21,559 bases of DNA from an uncultured Anaerovibrio sp. (GCA_934203205.1 CAKPYV010000041.1:1-21559), one strand, 5' to 3'. Shown: positions 6,912 to 14,613, counted from the first letter of the stretch. Notes: generated by a model not told the origin, from the letters alone. Numbers and translations: made by a program.

Positions 6912-7874
6912 ATGAGCGATAAGCAAAATGTACCTGTATATTATTTCATGGGCTTGCTGGAAAGCGGCAAAACCAGTGTAATCATTGACTTCCTTCAGAA
7001 TAATCAGTTTGGCAAGGCAGAATGTAATCTGATTATTCTAGGTGAGGAAGGGGAGGAAGAAATTGATGAGGAGCTTCTGGAGCAGAGCCACGCCAAGATT
7101 GTTACAGTGGAGGATGTGGAAGAGCTGACACCGGAGTTTTATCAGGAGCTTCAGGACAAATATCATCCCAGCAGTATTCTCTTTGAGGCCAATGGTATGT
7201 GGAATGCCGGGGATTATATGAATATCCCCTTGCCAAAGGAATGGTTTGATTTCCAGAATATCGGCATGGTCAATGCGGAAACCTTTGAGGTATATCAGAA
7301 GAATATGAAGGACAAATTTGTGGATTTGTTCCGCTACTGTGAGCTGATTATCTTCAATCGCTGCGACCACAATACCCGCCAGCAGGATATTCGCCGTAAT
7401 GTGCGGGTGGTAAACCGTCGGGCCAATGTTATTTTTGAGTCTGAATTGCCTGATTTTGTGGAGGAGGAGCCAGAGCTGCCATTTGATGTATCCAAGGATA
7501 TGATTGATTTGGATTTTGATGATTATGGTGCCTGGTATGTGGATTTGCAGGATCATCCAGAGAATTATGACAAGAAAAAAATGATTTTTGATGGTTATAT
7601 TTGTTCTGCCGAAAAGAACCGCAAGGTACACTATGGCGTAGGCAGAGTAGGTATGGCCTGCTGTGCTGAGGATATGATGTTCCTAGGGATTACCGGCAGC
7701 GGGGCAGCCTTCCATCAGCTGAATGCCAAGGAAAATCAGCGGAAATGGGGCCAGATAACCGGCACTGTTCACTGCAAGCAGGATGCCAATGGTGAAGTGG
7801 TAAACCTTTCCTTCAAGGTAGAGGATTTCAAGGAAAAGGCCAAGCCAGAGGACACAGTAGTATATTTTAATTAA
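6912..7874 (+). CDS. CobW-like P-loop protein with C-terminal DUF1980/YcgQ-like segment
   Basis: This 320-residue protein starts with a P-loop GLLESGKTS (14-22) in a G3E-type GTPase domain and keeps a guanine-binding-like NRCD (about 149). It has no CxCC motif and no His-rich region, so it is not an ordinary COG0523 chaperone. After an acidic linker (FVEEEPELPFDV) the C-terminal third holds FDGYICSAEKNRKV and GRVGMACCAEDMMFLGI. The vicinal Cys pair in this context resembles the C-terminal domain of TIGR03943/DUF1980 (YcgQ) proteins, which are partners of YcgR permeases in zinc-responsive loci. It is translationally coupled to the preceding GTPase (3-bp gap). I infer a metal-homeostasis accessory role; the exact function is unknown. 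Confidence 0.72.
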   Translation: MSDKQNVPVYYFMGLLESGKTSVIIDFLQNNQFGKAECNLIILGEEGEEEIDEELLEQSHAKIVTVEDVEELTPEFYQELQDKYHPSSILFEANGMWNAGDYMNIPLPKEWFDFQNIGMVNAETFEVYQKNMKDKFVDLFRYCELIIFNRCDHNTRQQDIRRNVRVVNRRANVIFESELPDFVEEEPELPFDVSKDMIDLDFDDYGAWYVDLQDHPENYDKKKMIFDGYICSAEKNRKVHYGVGRVGMACCAEDMMFLGITGSGAAFHQLNAKENQRKWGQITGTVHCKQDANGEVVNLSFKVEDFKEKAKPEDTVVYFN

Positions 7875-7891
7875 GAGCAGAATAAGAAATG

Positions 7892-7926
7892 GGAACTGTA
7901 TTGGGAAACTGATATGGTTCCTATTT
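7892..7926 (+). terminator. Terminator or attenuator after the COG0523 pair
   Basis: GGAACTGTAT (7892-7901) pairs over ten positions, two of them G-U, with ATATGGTTCC (7912-7921) around a 10-nt loop and is followed by TATTTTTA. The T-tract is interrupted and the next gene's GGAGG lies only 20 bp on, so it may terminate partially. Confidence 0.55.
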
Positions 7927-7950
7927 TTAGTATATTCTTTGGAGGCAAAT

Positions 7951-8643
7951 ATGCCATTAAAGGAAAAGATTATTGAAAAAGTAGAAAATGAGGCTGGGGA
8001 GTGGTCTTATCTTCAGGAGCTGCCTCAGGAGCTTCATACCATGAAATTCCAGCGGCTTTATCAGGAAAATGATGATATGTACGAATTGTTTTCCTATAGC
8101 AATGAGGAGCGGCATTTGGGGATTTGCGCCTATTTTCATCAGGAAACTGAGGAATACAAGGTGCGGGTATGGATAGGCCTGACAGAGTTTTGTCTCATGG
8201 AGTTTATTACCGCCAGCTTTGAGGTATTTGAGCAACATCTAAGGCATTATCTGGAAGGGGCCATCCATGATTTGGTGGTTTACAATCCAGATAATATGAG
8301 CTATGTTACCAAGGAAATGGAGATTACAGCTTGGGATTATACCAATATATTGCCAGAAACCTTGGAGGGATTTCAGCTGTTTATTAAGCCCTCTGCGCCA
8401 GTAAGGGTGCTGAATGGTTCCTATATTGTTTTCGACTATACGGATTTTGCCATTGAAAGCAATTTTATTATCTACTACAATGAATTTCGCTGTGAGTTTT
8501 TTGGGGAAGCCAGAATCAGGAATATTCCAGAGATGAATTATATTTTTGATTCTCCCGATATACCACATTTAGAAGAAAAGCTTCACCAGTACTTAATTCC
8601 CAGATTACAGGAAATCCGCCAGCGCGCTGAGAATGAGGATTGA
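7951..8643 (+). CDS. Unrecognised 230-residue protein
   Basis: I do not recognise this family. The start is ATG at 7951, 5 nt after a good GGAGG; an in-frame TTG 12 bp upstream overlaps that site. The product is acidic and apparently cytoplasmic, without signal peptide, membrane segment or Cys motif. It is rich in aromatic and acidic residues with many alternating hydrophobic stretches (FELFSY, VRVWIGL, NFIIYYNEF), and it ends in a charged helix (EEKLHQYLIPRLQEIRQR). It has the feel of a mixed alpha/beta single-domain protein. It sits between a weak terminator and the regulatory region of the peptide cluster, so a link to the metal genes upstream is at least as likely as one to the peptide genes. 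Confidence 0.75.
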   Translation: MPLKEKIIEKVENEAGEWSYLQELPQELHTMKFQRLYQENDDMYELFSYSNEERHLGICAYFHQETEEYKVRVWIGLTEFCLMEFITASFEVFEQHLRHYLEGAIHDLVVYNPDNMSYVTKEMEITAWDYTNILPETLEGFQLFIKPSAPVRVLNGSYIVFDYTDFAIESNFIIYYNEFRCEFFGEARIRNIPEMNYIFDSPDIPHLEEKLHQYLIPRLQEIRQRAENED

Positions 8644-8665
8644 TACGAAAACAAGTATACAAAAA

Positions 8666-8698
8666 ACTTTGCAAAAAAAGAGGATTTTTTTACAAAGT
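8666..8698. terminator. A/T-rich hairpin, possible bidirectional terminator
   Basis: ACTTTG (8666-8671), one mismatch and seven A pair with seven T and CAAAGT (8693-8698) around the loop GAGGA. The T-run is inside the stem, as in weak bidirectional terminators. It follows the 230-residue gene by 22 bp and may separate it from the peptide operon. Confidence 0.35.
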
Positions 8699-8724
8699 GT
8701 AGAATGAAAAACGTAAGAGAATGT

Positions 8725-8751
8725 AATTATTTGTTGAACAACCAAATAATT
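8725..8751. promoter_or_regulatory. 27-bp palindrome upstream of the peptide precursor (operator candidate)
   Basis: AATTATTTG (8725-8733) and CAAATAATT (8743-8751) are perfect inverted repeats separated by TTGAACAAC. The centre can itself pair as GTTG-AA-CAAC with one bulge. It lies 41 bp before the precursor ATG and has no T-tract, so an operator for a dimeric regulator is more likely than a terminator. TTGAAC inside it plus a poor -10 near 8757 could be the promoter, but I find no confident promoter in 8644-8792. Confidence 0.5.
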
Positions 8752-8792
8752 TGCAGATAGATGTTTTTCAGTTGCAAAGGAGTTGATAAATT

Positions 8793-9329
8793 ATGACCAA
8801 GGAAAATGCCATTAAGTACGGGGAAATTATTTCCAAGTGCTGGGAGGACGAGGTTTACAGGGAGGAATTTATTAGGGATCCTGAATCAGTGATGCTGGAA
8901 AAGGGTATTGAACTGGAAGAGGGTATTACCTACAAGGTTATTCAGGCCCCAAAATTGGTAGAATATTTTGTGCTGCCTTATGACAATGTAAGGGAGCCTA
9001 TGCAGAATTTTGCTAAATTTTTGCTAAACAAAGCTGAGCAGAGCGATAAGATTGTGCCAGAAGGTTTTGAATACCGTATTATCCAGAATACTGAGGATGT
9101 ACATTATTTGATTCTGCCAGCTTCGCCCAAAACCTTAACGGCTGCCGAACTGGCTCAGATTTCTGGAGCAGATGTATCTGCTACAGCTACTAATGTGGTA
9201 GCCCAAGCTGAAGCAGCCTTCCAGATAGTTGCTGCTGTAGAGGTAGTAGCGGCAGAGGCCACTGTTGCTGCTACATCACTTGCTGCAGGGGCAGAAGTAG
9301 CTGTTTTGGTGGCTGTTGTTTTAATCTAA
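8793..9329 (+). CDS. NHLP-leader (proteusin-type) RiPP precursor peptide
   Basis: The gene encodes a 178-residue precursor. Residues 1-44 match the nitrile-hydratase-alpha-like leader (CWEDEVYREEFIRDPESVML, then GIELEEG). The strand motif YKVIQ...EYFVLP (47-62) occurs again as YRIIQ...HYLILP (94-109), separated by a helical linker, so the leader is partly duplicated and unusually long. LTAAELAQISGA (115-126) is the expected leader end, with GA in place of GG as the C39 cleavage site. The remaining core is about 52 residues: 18 Ala, 13 Val, 4 Glu, 1 Asp, 4 Thr, 2 Ser, one Gly, and no Cys, Lys, Arg, Pro, Tyr or Trp. This composition suits epimerisation and C-methylation. AAAGGAG lies 10 nt before ATG. 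No terminator separates it from the enzyme genes. The cleavage site is inferred. Confidence 0.87.
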   Translation: MTKENAIKYGEIISKCWEDEVYREEFIRDPESVMLEKGIELEEGITYKVIQAPKLVEYFVLPYDNVREPMQNFAKFLLNKAEQSDKIVPEGFEYRIIQNTEDVHYLILPASPKTLTAAELAQISGADVSATATNVVAQAEAAFQIVAAVEVVAAEATVAATSLAAGAEVAVLVAVVLI

Positions 9330-9388
9330 CAAGCTATGGAGATATTCGATTAAATTCGTTGGGAGTATACAGATAAGGAGGAGCTATT

Positions 9389-11314
9389 ATGATTGATGTG
9401 TGCTTGGTAGAAGTACCCTATTCTTCTTTTGCTTCTCCTGTATTTTCCCTTAGCCTGTTGAAAGGCGCCCTACATGGCTCTGGCCTTGCAAGTCAGGTCA
9501 TTTATGGCAATATGCTATTTTGCCGCAAGGTAGGATTGGATCATTATCTATATGGTTTATCTATGACGCCTCAAGAGCTTATGTTTGGGGATATGGTTTT
9601 TGCAGCTTATGCTCACGGAAAGCCTCTAAACAAATCCCAGCTTATCTCATTGCTGCAGCAGCAGGGATATGGAGAGCGAGGCGCTAGGGCAATTTATGAA
9701 GAGATAGAGTATCAAGCCAACCAAGTTGCCATCTTTATTCAGGAATTGGGAGAAAGGATTCTGTCTAAACAGCCTAGAATTGTGGCTATGGCTAATATGT
9801 TTTTTCAGACCAATGCCTGTTTGGCTTTGGCAAGGTATTTGAAAGAAAAAAGGCCGGAGCTTTGTCTGGTGCTGGGAGGAGCTAATTGTATCGGCTCTGC
9901 TGGCTGGGCCTTGGTAAGGGATTTTCCTCAGCTGGATGTGGTTTTTTCCGGGGAGGCAGATAGCTGTTTTGCCCAGCTTTGCCATGAGTTAATAAATAAA
10001 GGAATAACTGGCCAGCTGCCCTATGGTGCCTTGACTAGAGAAATGACTTTGCCAGCCAATCTGGCATATGATGCCTATCCTGTGGCTCAAACCGCCAATA
10101 TGGATACAATACCCTATCCAGACTATGATGATTACTTTGCTGCCCTAGAAGAATATGGCTATGGGCAGGAAGTTCATATGACTTTATTTACGGAATTTTC
10201 CCGAGGGTGTTGGTGGAATGCTGTTAAGGGGTGTACCTTTTGTGGTTTAAATCCCTTGAATAATGGCTATAGAACCAAATCCGCAGAACGAATTTTGGCA
10301 GAACTGGACTATCTTAGCCATCGTTATCATTTTAAGAGATTTCAGCTAACAGATAATATTTTAGGTAAAGAGCATTTTGAGCAGTTGCTGCCTTTGTTAG
10401 CCAAGGAAGAAAAGGGCTACGTATTCTTTGGGGAAATCAAATCAAATATTAACCGCCAGCAGCTTAAGCTGCTGAGAAAAGCAGGATTTTATTTTGTTCA
10501 GCCAGGTATTGAAAGCTTGCAGGATGATTTGCTATCTCTAATGAACAAAGGGAATCGAGGCATTCGACATGTGGAATTGTTGAAGAATGCCAAAGAAGCA
10601 GGCGTGGGTTTGATTTGGCATCTTCTCCACGGCTTTCCCGGTGAAACAACAGCTTCCTATAAGGAAACAGCGAAAATTATCAAAAAAATAGGCCATCTAT
10701 TGCCACCTCAGCAGTGTTCACCCTTGATGTTTGTCCGCTATAGTTATTATTGGCAGAATCCTGAAAAATATAATCTGCAGCTGGCGCCGGCCCCTGGTTA
10801 TGCTGTGGCCTTTCCTGAACATCATGATTATATAAGAGATGCTGCCTTTATGTTTCATCATCAGGCAGGGGAAAGCAATAGTGATTATGTTGTGGCGCAG
10901 AAAAAAATAGCTCCCGTGATTAAGGAGTTAGCAGAGAGTGTGGCCCAGTGGCACCAAGACTGTATTGATAGGAGGCCACAGCGTTTTGAATATACCTTGC
11001 AGGATAATGTCTTGGAGCTATTGGATCTAAGACAGGGAGCAAAGCGTTTTCTTCAGAAGCTAGTTGGGATAAAGAAGGATATATGCTTGGCTGCAGGCAG
11101 GGTTATTACCAGAGATAGGCTTTTGGAAGAGATAGGAGAAAGAAGTAGCAGAGAGGCAGTGGTCAAGGCCTTGGAAGAACTAATAGAGGACAATGTGATT
11201 CTGGCTATGGGACAGGAATTGCTGTTTTTGGCCGTGGATAGTCAGGCAACGGTTCCCCTTGATTTTGAATCCAGAGGCATTAGTTCCTACAAAGCACTGT
11301 CAAGGTATATATGA
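9389..11314 (+). CDS. B12-dependent-type radical SAM RiPP maturation enzyme (copy A)
   Basis: This 641-residue enzyme is of the RiPP maturation radical SAM protein 1 type. The N-terminal half is Rossmann/B12-binding-like, with LGGANCIGSAGWAL (from about 162) and DVVFSGEAD (about 184-192). The radical SAM core begins at FSRGCWWNAVKGCTFCGLNP, where the 4Fe-4S ligands are Cys274, Cys282 and Cys285 in a CX7CX2C spacing that marks this family and differs from the usual CX3CX2C. KSAERI and YVFFGEIKSNINRQQL follow, and a C-terminal helical/winged-helix-like region (about 560-620) ends the protein. Relatives are cobalamin-dependent C-methyltransferases such as those acting on polytheonamides. Target residues here are unknown; Val or Ala side chains are the likely substrates (inference). 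Its GGAGGAG site lies 6 nt before ATG. Confidence 0.88.
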   Translation: MIDVCLVEVPYSSFASPVFSLSLLKGALHGSGLASQVIYGNMLFCRKVGLDHYLYGLSMTPQELMFGDMVFAAYAHGKPLNKSQLISLLQQQGYGERGARAIYEEIEYQANQVAIFIQELGERILSKQPRIVAMANMFFQTNACLALARYLKEKRPELCLVLGGANCIGSAGWALVRDFPQLDVVFSGEADSCFAQLCHELINKGITGQLPYGALTREMTLPANLAYDAYPVAQTANMDTIPYPDYDDYFAALEEYGYGQEVHMTLFTEFSRGCWWNAVKGCTFCGLNPLNNGYRTKSAERILAELDYLSHRYHFKRFQLTDNILGKEHFEQLLPLLAKEEKGYVFFGEIKSNINRQQLKLLRKAGFYFVQPGIESLQDDLLSLMNKGNRGIRHVELLKNAKEAGVGLIWHLLHGFPGETTASYKETAKIIKKIGHLLPPQQCSPLMFVRYSYYWQNPEKYNLQLAPAPGYAVAFPEHHDYIRDAAFMFHHQAGESNSDYVVAQKKIAPVIKELAESVAQWHQDCIDRRPQRFEYTLQDNVLELLDLRQGAKRFLQKLVGIKKDICLAAGRVITRDRLLEEIGERSSREAVVKALEELIEDNVILAMGQELLFLAVDSQATVPLDFESRGISSYKALSRYI

Positions 11315-11328
11315 GGGATGTGAGATGA

Positions 11329-13188
11329 ATGGCAGAACAAAGGGATGTAGTATTGGTTTATCTACCTATGGCATGGGTTAATTTTCCTGCTATGGCCTTG
11401 AGTCTATTTAAGGCATTGTTGAAGAATCGAGGTATAAGTTCAGTAGTGGACTATGCCAATATGCATTTTTATCAGCAGATAGGCAAGGAGAAATACACCA
11501 TTATTACTGGTTCTCATTATGCTACCATGATGGGAGAGTGTGTTTTTCAGCCAGCGGCCTTTCCTGACAAATCCATAGATTTGGATGATTATTATCAATA
11601 TATTTTAGCTAATCCCCCTATTGCTGAAAGCAGATATCTCCACAAAGAAGAATTGCTGGAATGTCAGCAGGAAGCTATAAATTTTATTGAGGATACAGCA
11701 GAGAGGATAATGTCTTTCAGCCCCAAAATAGTGGCTATAGGCAACATGTTTCAGCAAAATAATGCCCTGTTTGCTTTGCTTAAGGCTTTGCGCCGCCGTT
11801 CTTCAGAATTAGTAATTCTTGTAGGAGGCTGCAATTGCTATGATACAGCTGGTAGAGCACTGATAAAATCCTTCCCGGAAATTGATTATATCTTTCAGGG
11901 AGAAGCAGATGAAATTATGGCAGATTTTTGTCAGTCTCTTTTGGGGGGAGAAAGACCTCATGGCAGGCAGCTGCCCTATGGCATTATTGACAAATATAGT
12001 GATTTAGATCTGCCGGTGCATCGTTTAACCAAGGATTTGGACAAGCTTCCATATCCTGATTATGATGATTATGTGTCTACTCAGAAGCAGCTTAATTTGG
12101 TATTTCCAGGGGATCCAGCACTGCATATAGAAGGTTCCAGAGGCTGTTGGTGGGGACAAAAGCATCAATGTACCTTTTGCGGTCTTAATGGCTGCGGTAT
12201 AGTTTATCGCCAGAAATCTACCCAGCGGCTGGTGGCAGAAATGAAATATTTATTGGAACGCTATGCTATAAGATATGTGTTTTTTACGGACAGTATTCTT
12301 AGCTATCAGCATATGAAGGAATTGCCTGGAGCTATGGTAGAAGCTCAGGTCCCCTCAGCCAAATATTTTACAGAAATTAAGTCAGCAGCTGCCTTAGAGG
12401 AAATAAGGGCCTTGGCCAAGGTAGGTTTTTGCTATTTTCAGCCTGGTATTGAAAGTCTTAATGACCATGTACTAGCTTTGATGCATAAGGGTTGTCGAGC
12501 TATCAAGCAAATAGAAACCATGAAGAATTATCGCCGCTGCCGAGTATGGTTTACCTGGAATCTGCTTTGTGGGTTTCCTGGGGAAAAAAATGAGGATTAC
12601 GAGGCTATGGTAGAAATTCTGCCTTTAATCAGCCATTTAGGAGCCCCCAAGGCTTTTTTTAACATTGCCTACCATAAAAGCAGTATTTATGAAAGAAACA
12701 GAGCCGAATACGGTTTGCAGCTGGAGCCTCTCCATACTTATCAATATGTATATTCTCTGGGACAGGATTTTATCAATGATGTGGCCTATGTATATCAGCA
12801 GGTAGATGCCGAGGCACGCTATCTTGATGAGGATGTGGCTAGACGGGGACCAGCTTACGCAAAATTGGCAGACATGGTAAGAAAGTGGGAAGAATCTGTG
12901 GTGAATCCAGATCGGCTGGATATGTCCTGCCGTCCAGATGGCACTATTGAAATTATGGATTTTCGCCCTTGCAGTACAAAAATGTTTCATACATTGCAGG
13001 GACTTACGGCAGAGGTTTATCGACAAACAGAGCAGGTTATAGAAGGCAGTAAATTATTGGGCAAATTGCAGAATATGGGCTATGAGGCTGAAGATATTGC
13101 AAAGTCTATTGAGGCCTTGCAGGAAGATAGGATGCTTTTGCAGATAGGCAGGGAGTATCTGGCCTTGGCTATAGAGGAGGAAGATTAA
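11329..13188 (+). CDS. B12-dependent-type radical SAM RiPP maturation enzyme (copy B)
   Basis: This 619-residue paralogue of the preceding enzyme shares its whole architecture: an N-terminal B12-binding-like domain with LVGGCNCYDTAGRAL and DYIFQGEADE, then the cluster motif GSRGCWWGQKHQCTFCGLNG with Cys273, Cys281 and Cys284 (CX7CX2C), SAAALEEIRALAKVGFCYF in the barrel, and a C-terminal winged-helix-like segment. Copy B keeps the common WWGxKxxC...CGLNG form, while copy A has WWNAVKG and CGLNP, so the two have diverged and probably methylate different positions. It starts 14 bp after copy A; the ribosome binding site (AGGG) is weaker than for its neighbours. The stop codon abuts the epimerase start. 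Confidence 0.9.
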   Translation: MAEQRDVVLVYLPMAWVNFPAMALSLFKALLKNRGISSVVDYANMHFYQQIGKEKYTIITGSHYATMMGECVFQPAAFPDKSIDLDDYYQYILANPPIAESRYLHKEELLECQQEAINFIEDTAERIMSFSPKIVAIGNMFQQNNALFALLKALRRRSSELVILVGGCNCYDTAGRALIKSFPEIDYIFQGEADEIMADFCQSLLGGERPHGRQLPYGIIDKYSDLDLPVHRLTKDLDKLPYPDYDDYVSTQKQLNLVFPGDPALHIEGSRGCWWGQKHQCTFCGLNGCGIVYRQKSTQRLVAEMKYLLERYAIRYVFFTDSILSYQHMKELPGAMVEAQVPSAKYFTEIKSAAALEEIRALAKVGFCYFQPGIESLNDHVLALMHKGCRAIKQIETMKNYRRCRVWFTWNLLCGFPGEKNEDYEAMVEILPLISHLGAPKAFFNIAYHKSSIYERNRAEYGLQLEPLHTYQYVYSLGQDFINDVAYVYQQVDAEARYLDEDVARRGPAYAKLADMVRKWEESVVNPDRLDMSCRPDGTIEIMDFRPCSTKMFHTLQGLTAEVYRQTEQVIEGSKLLGKLQNMGYEAEDIAKSIEALQEDRMLLQIGREYLALAIEEED

Positions 13189-14613
13189 ATGGGTGAAATA
13201 CAGTATTTTTTTGGGGAAGAACAGCCTGACAAGGACTATATTCAGGAGGTAGCCCATATTAAGCGTTTACTGGAGTACTGTACCATGGTGCCGGGATTTC
13301 AGCAGCATTTCACTGAAAATCCCCAGGCAGCTTTGGCAGAAGCAGGTCTTTCCATAGCCGTTCCAGAGGAAATGGCCTATCTGCTGGATGATGCTTCTGC
13401 CCAGGCTTATTTGGCTATGGCTGAAGCTAAACGGCCTTTATCTGTAAGGCTGTATAAGGCTTTTGTCAAGGAAAAAATCCAGCAACGGGAGAAATTGCAA
13501 AAACAGGTTTGTGTGCCTAAACATAAGGCCTTTGCTATCTGGCGGCAGCGACAGGTAAACCGCTGCTGGGGTGAACTAGGTACACGAAATCTTTCTTTGA
13601 TTCATACACCTTTGATTTTTGAGCTAAGCAAGGGCTGTTCCGTAGGTTGTCCTTTCTGCGGGGTAGCTGCGGAAAAACTGCAGAAGGTGGCTAGGTATGA
13701 GGATTGCAGGGAACTTTGGCAGGGTATTCTAAACTATACCGCTGAAATTCTAGGCAAGGATGCTGCAGGCAGCGGTACCTGTTATTATGCTTGTGAGCCT
13801 TTGGACAATCCAGATTATCTTAGCTTTTCCGATGATTTTCTGCAAGCCTATGGGCAGATACCCCAGATTACCACTGCTGCTGCTGGCCGTAATATAGAGA
13901 ATACAAGAAGGATTATCGCTCATGTTTTGGGGCAAAAGAAGCATATTCATAGATTTTCTATTCTGAGTCTGGATATTCTCAAAAAGATTTTTGCCGCTTT
14001 TACCCCAGAGGAATTGGTATATGTGGAACTTTTGCCTCAGTTTCCAGAAGCACCGGCCTGTCATTTTGCCAAGACGGGGCGAGCTAGAGAATACAGCTAT
14101 CAGGATAAGGTGACGGAAGAGGAAGCAGGTACTATTTCCTGTATTTCTGGTTTTGTAGTTAATATGGCAGAGCAAAGCCTTCGTTTGGTAACACCCTGTC
14201 TTTCTACAGCCAAGGAACCTACAGGAGAAAGAATCCTAGCCAAGGCTTATTTTACCGATGCGATGGATTTTCAGGAAAAATTTGCTACTATGCTCAAAAC
14301 ATATATGCCAGATGAATTGGATAATAATCAGGTGCTCAGATTGCGGTCAACTCTGCAATTTGAATTAATTGACAAGGGCATAGCTTACAGCCATAATCTG
14401 CAGAAGTTTAAGATTTCCCTGCTGGACGGGGAGGGAGAGCAGCCAGGCCTGCATCAGCAGATTTACAAGCAGTTAGTGTCAGGCACTCAGACAGGCTATG
14501 AGATTATCAGCAATCTCATGGATGTAGGCTATGCTCCAGCCAATGTTATTCGGGGGCTAAAGGAGTTTTACAATGCAGGAATTTTATTGGAAAAATACGA
14601 AATAGGTGACTGA
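13189..14613 (+). CDS. PoyD-like radical SAM peptide epimerase
   Basis: This 474-residue radical SAM enzyme has the cluster motif FELSKGCSVGCPFCGVAAEK with Cys150, Cys154 and Cys157 in classical CX3CX2C spacing. ELS.GCSVGC.FCG is the hallmark of the RiPP maturation amino acid epimerases of the PoyD/OspD type, which convert L to D residues in the precursor core. The N-terminal segment CTMVPGFQQHFTENPQAALA (from 31) aligns without gaps to the precursor leader helix, and the C terminus has a winged-helix-like segment (GYEIISNLMDVGYAP). The length fits the family. GAGGAGG precedes the ATG, which directly follows the previous stop; the stop overlaps the next gene. In the polytheonamide pathway the same enzyme type sets the alternating D/L backbone. 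Confidence 0.85.
   Translation: MGEIQYFFGEEQPDKDYIQEVAHIKRLLEYCTMVPGFQQHFTENPQAALAEAGLSIAVPEEMAYLLDDASAQAYLAMAEAKRPLSVRLYKAFVKEKIQQREKLQKQVCVPKHKAFAIWRQRQVNRCWGELGTRNLSLIHTPLIFELSKGCSVGCPFCGVAAEKLQKVARYEDCRELWQGILNYTAEILGKDAAGSGTCYYACEPLDNPDYLSFSDDFLQAYGQIPQITTAAAGRNIENTRRIIAHVLGQKKHIHRFSILSLDILKKIFAAFTPEELVYVELLPQFPEAPACHFAKTGRAREYSYQDKVTEEEAGTISCISGFVVNMAEQSLRLVTPCLSTAKEPTGERILAKAYFTDAMDFQEKFATMLKTYMPDELDNNQVLRLRSTLQFELIDKGIAYSHNLQKFKISLLDGEGEQPGLHQQIYKQLVSGTQTGYEIISNLMDVGYAPANVIRGLKEFYNAGILLEKYEIGD

Noticed and set aside
5889..6926. Long minus-strand open frame (345 codons) opposite the His-rich GTPase gene
   Set aside because: It is antisense to a gene with clear GTPase motifs. The Met-rich low-complexity stretch is only the complement of His codons, and it has no ribosome binding site.
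9330..9388. Second small precursor peptide or terminator between the precursor and copy A
   Set aside because: Only 59 bp are present. They hold the next gene's ribosome binding site and no frame or hairpin worth reporting.
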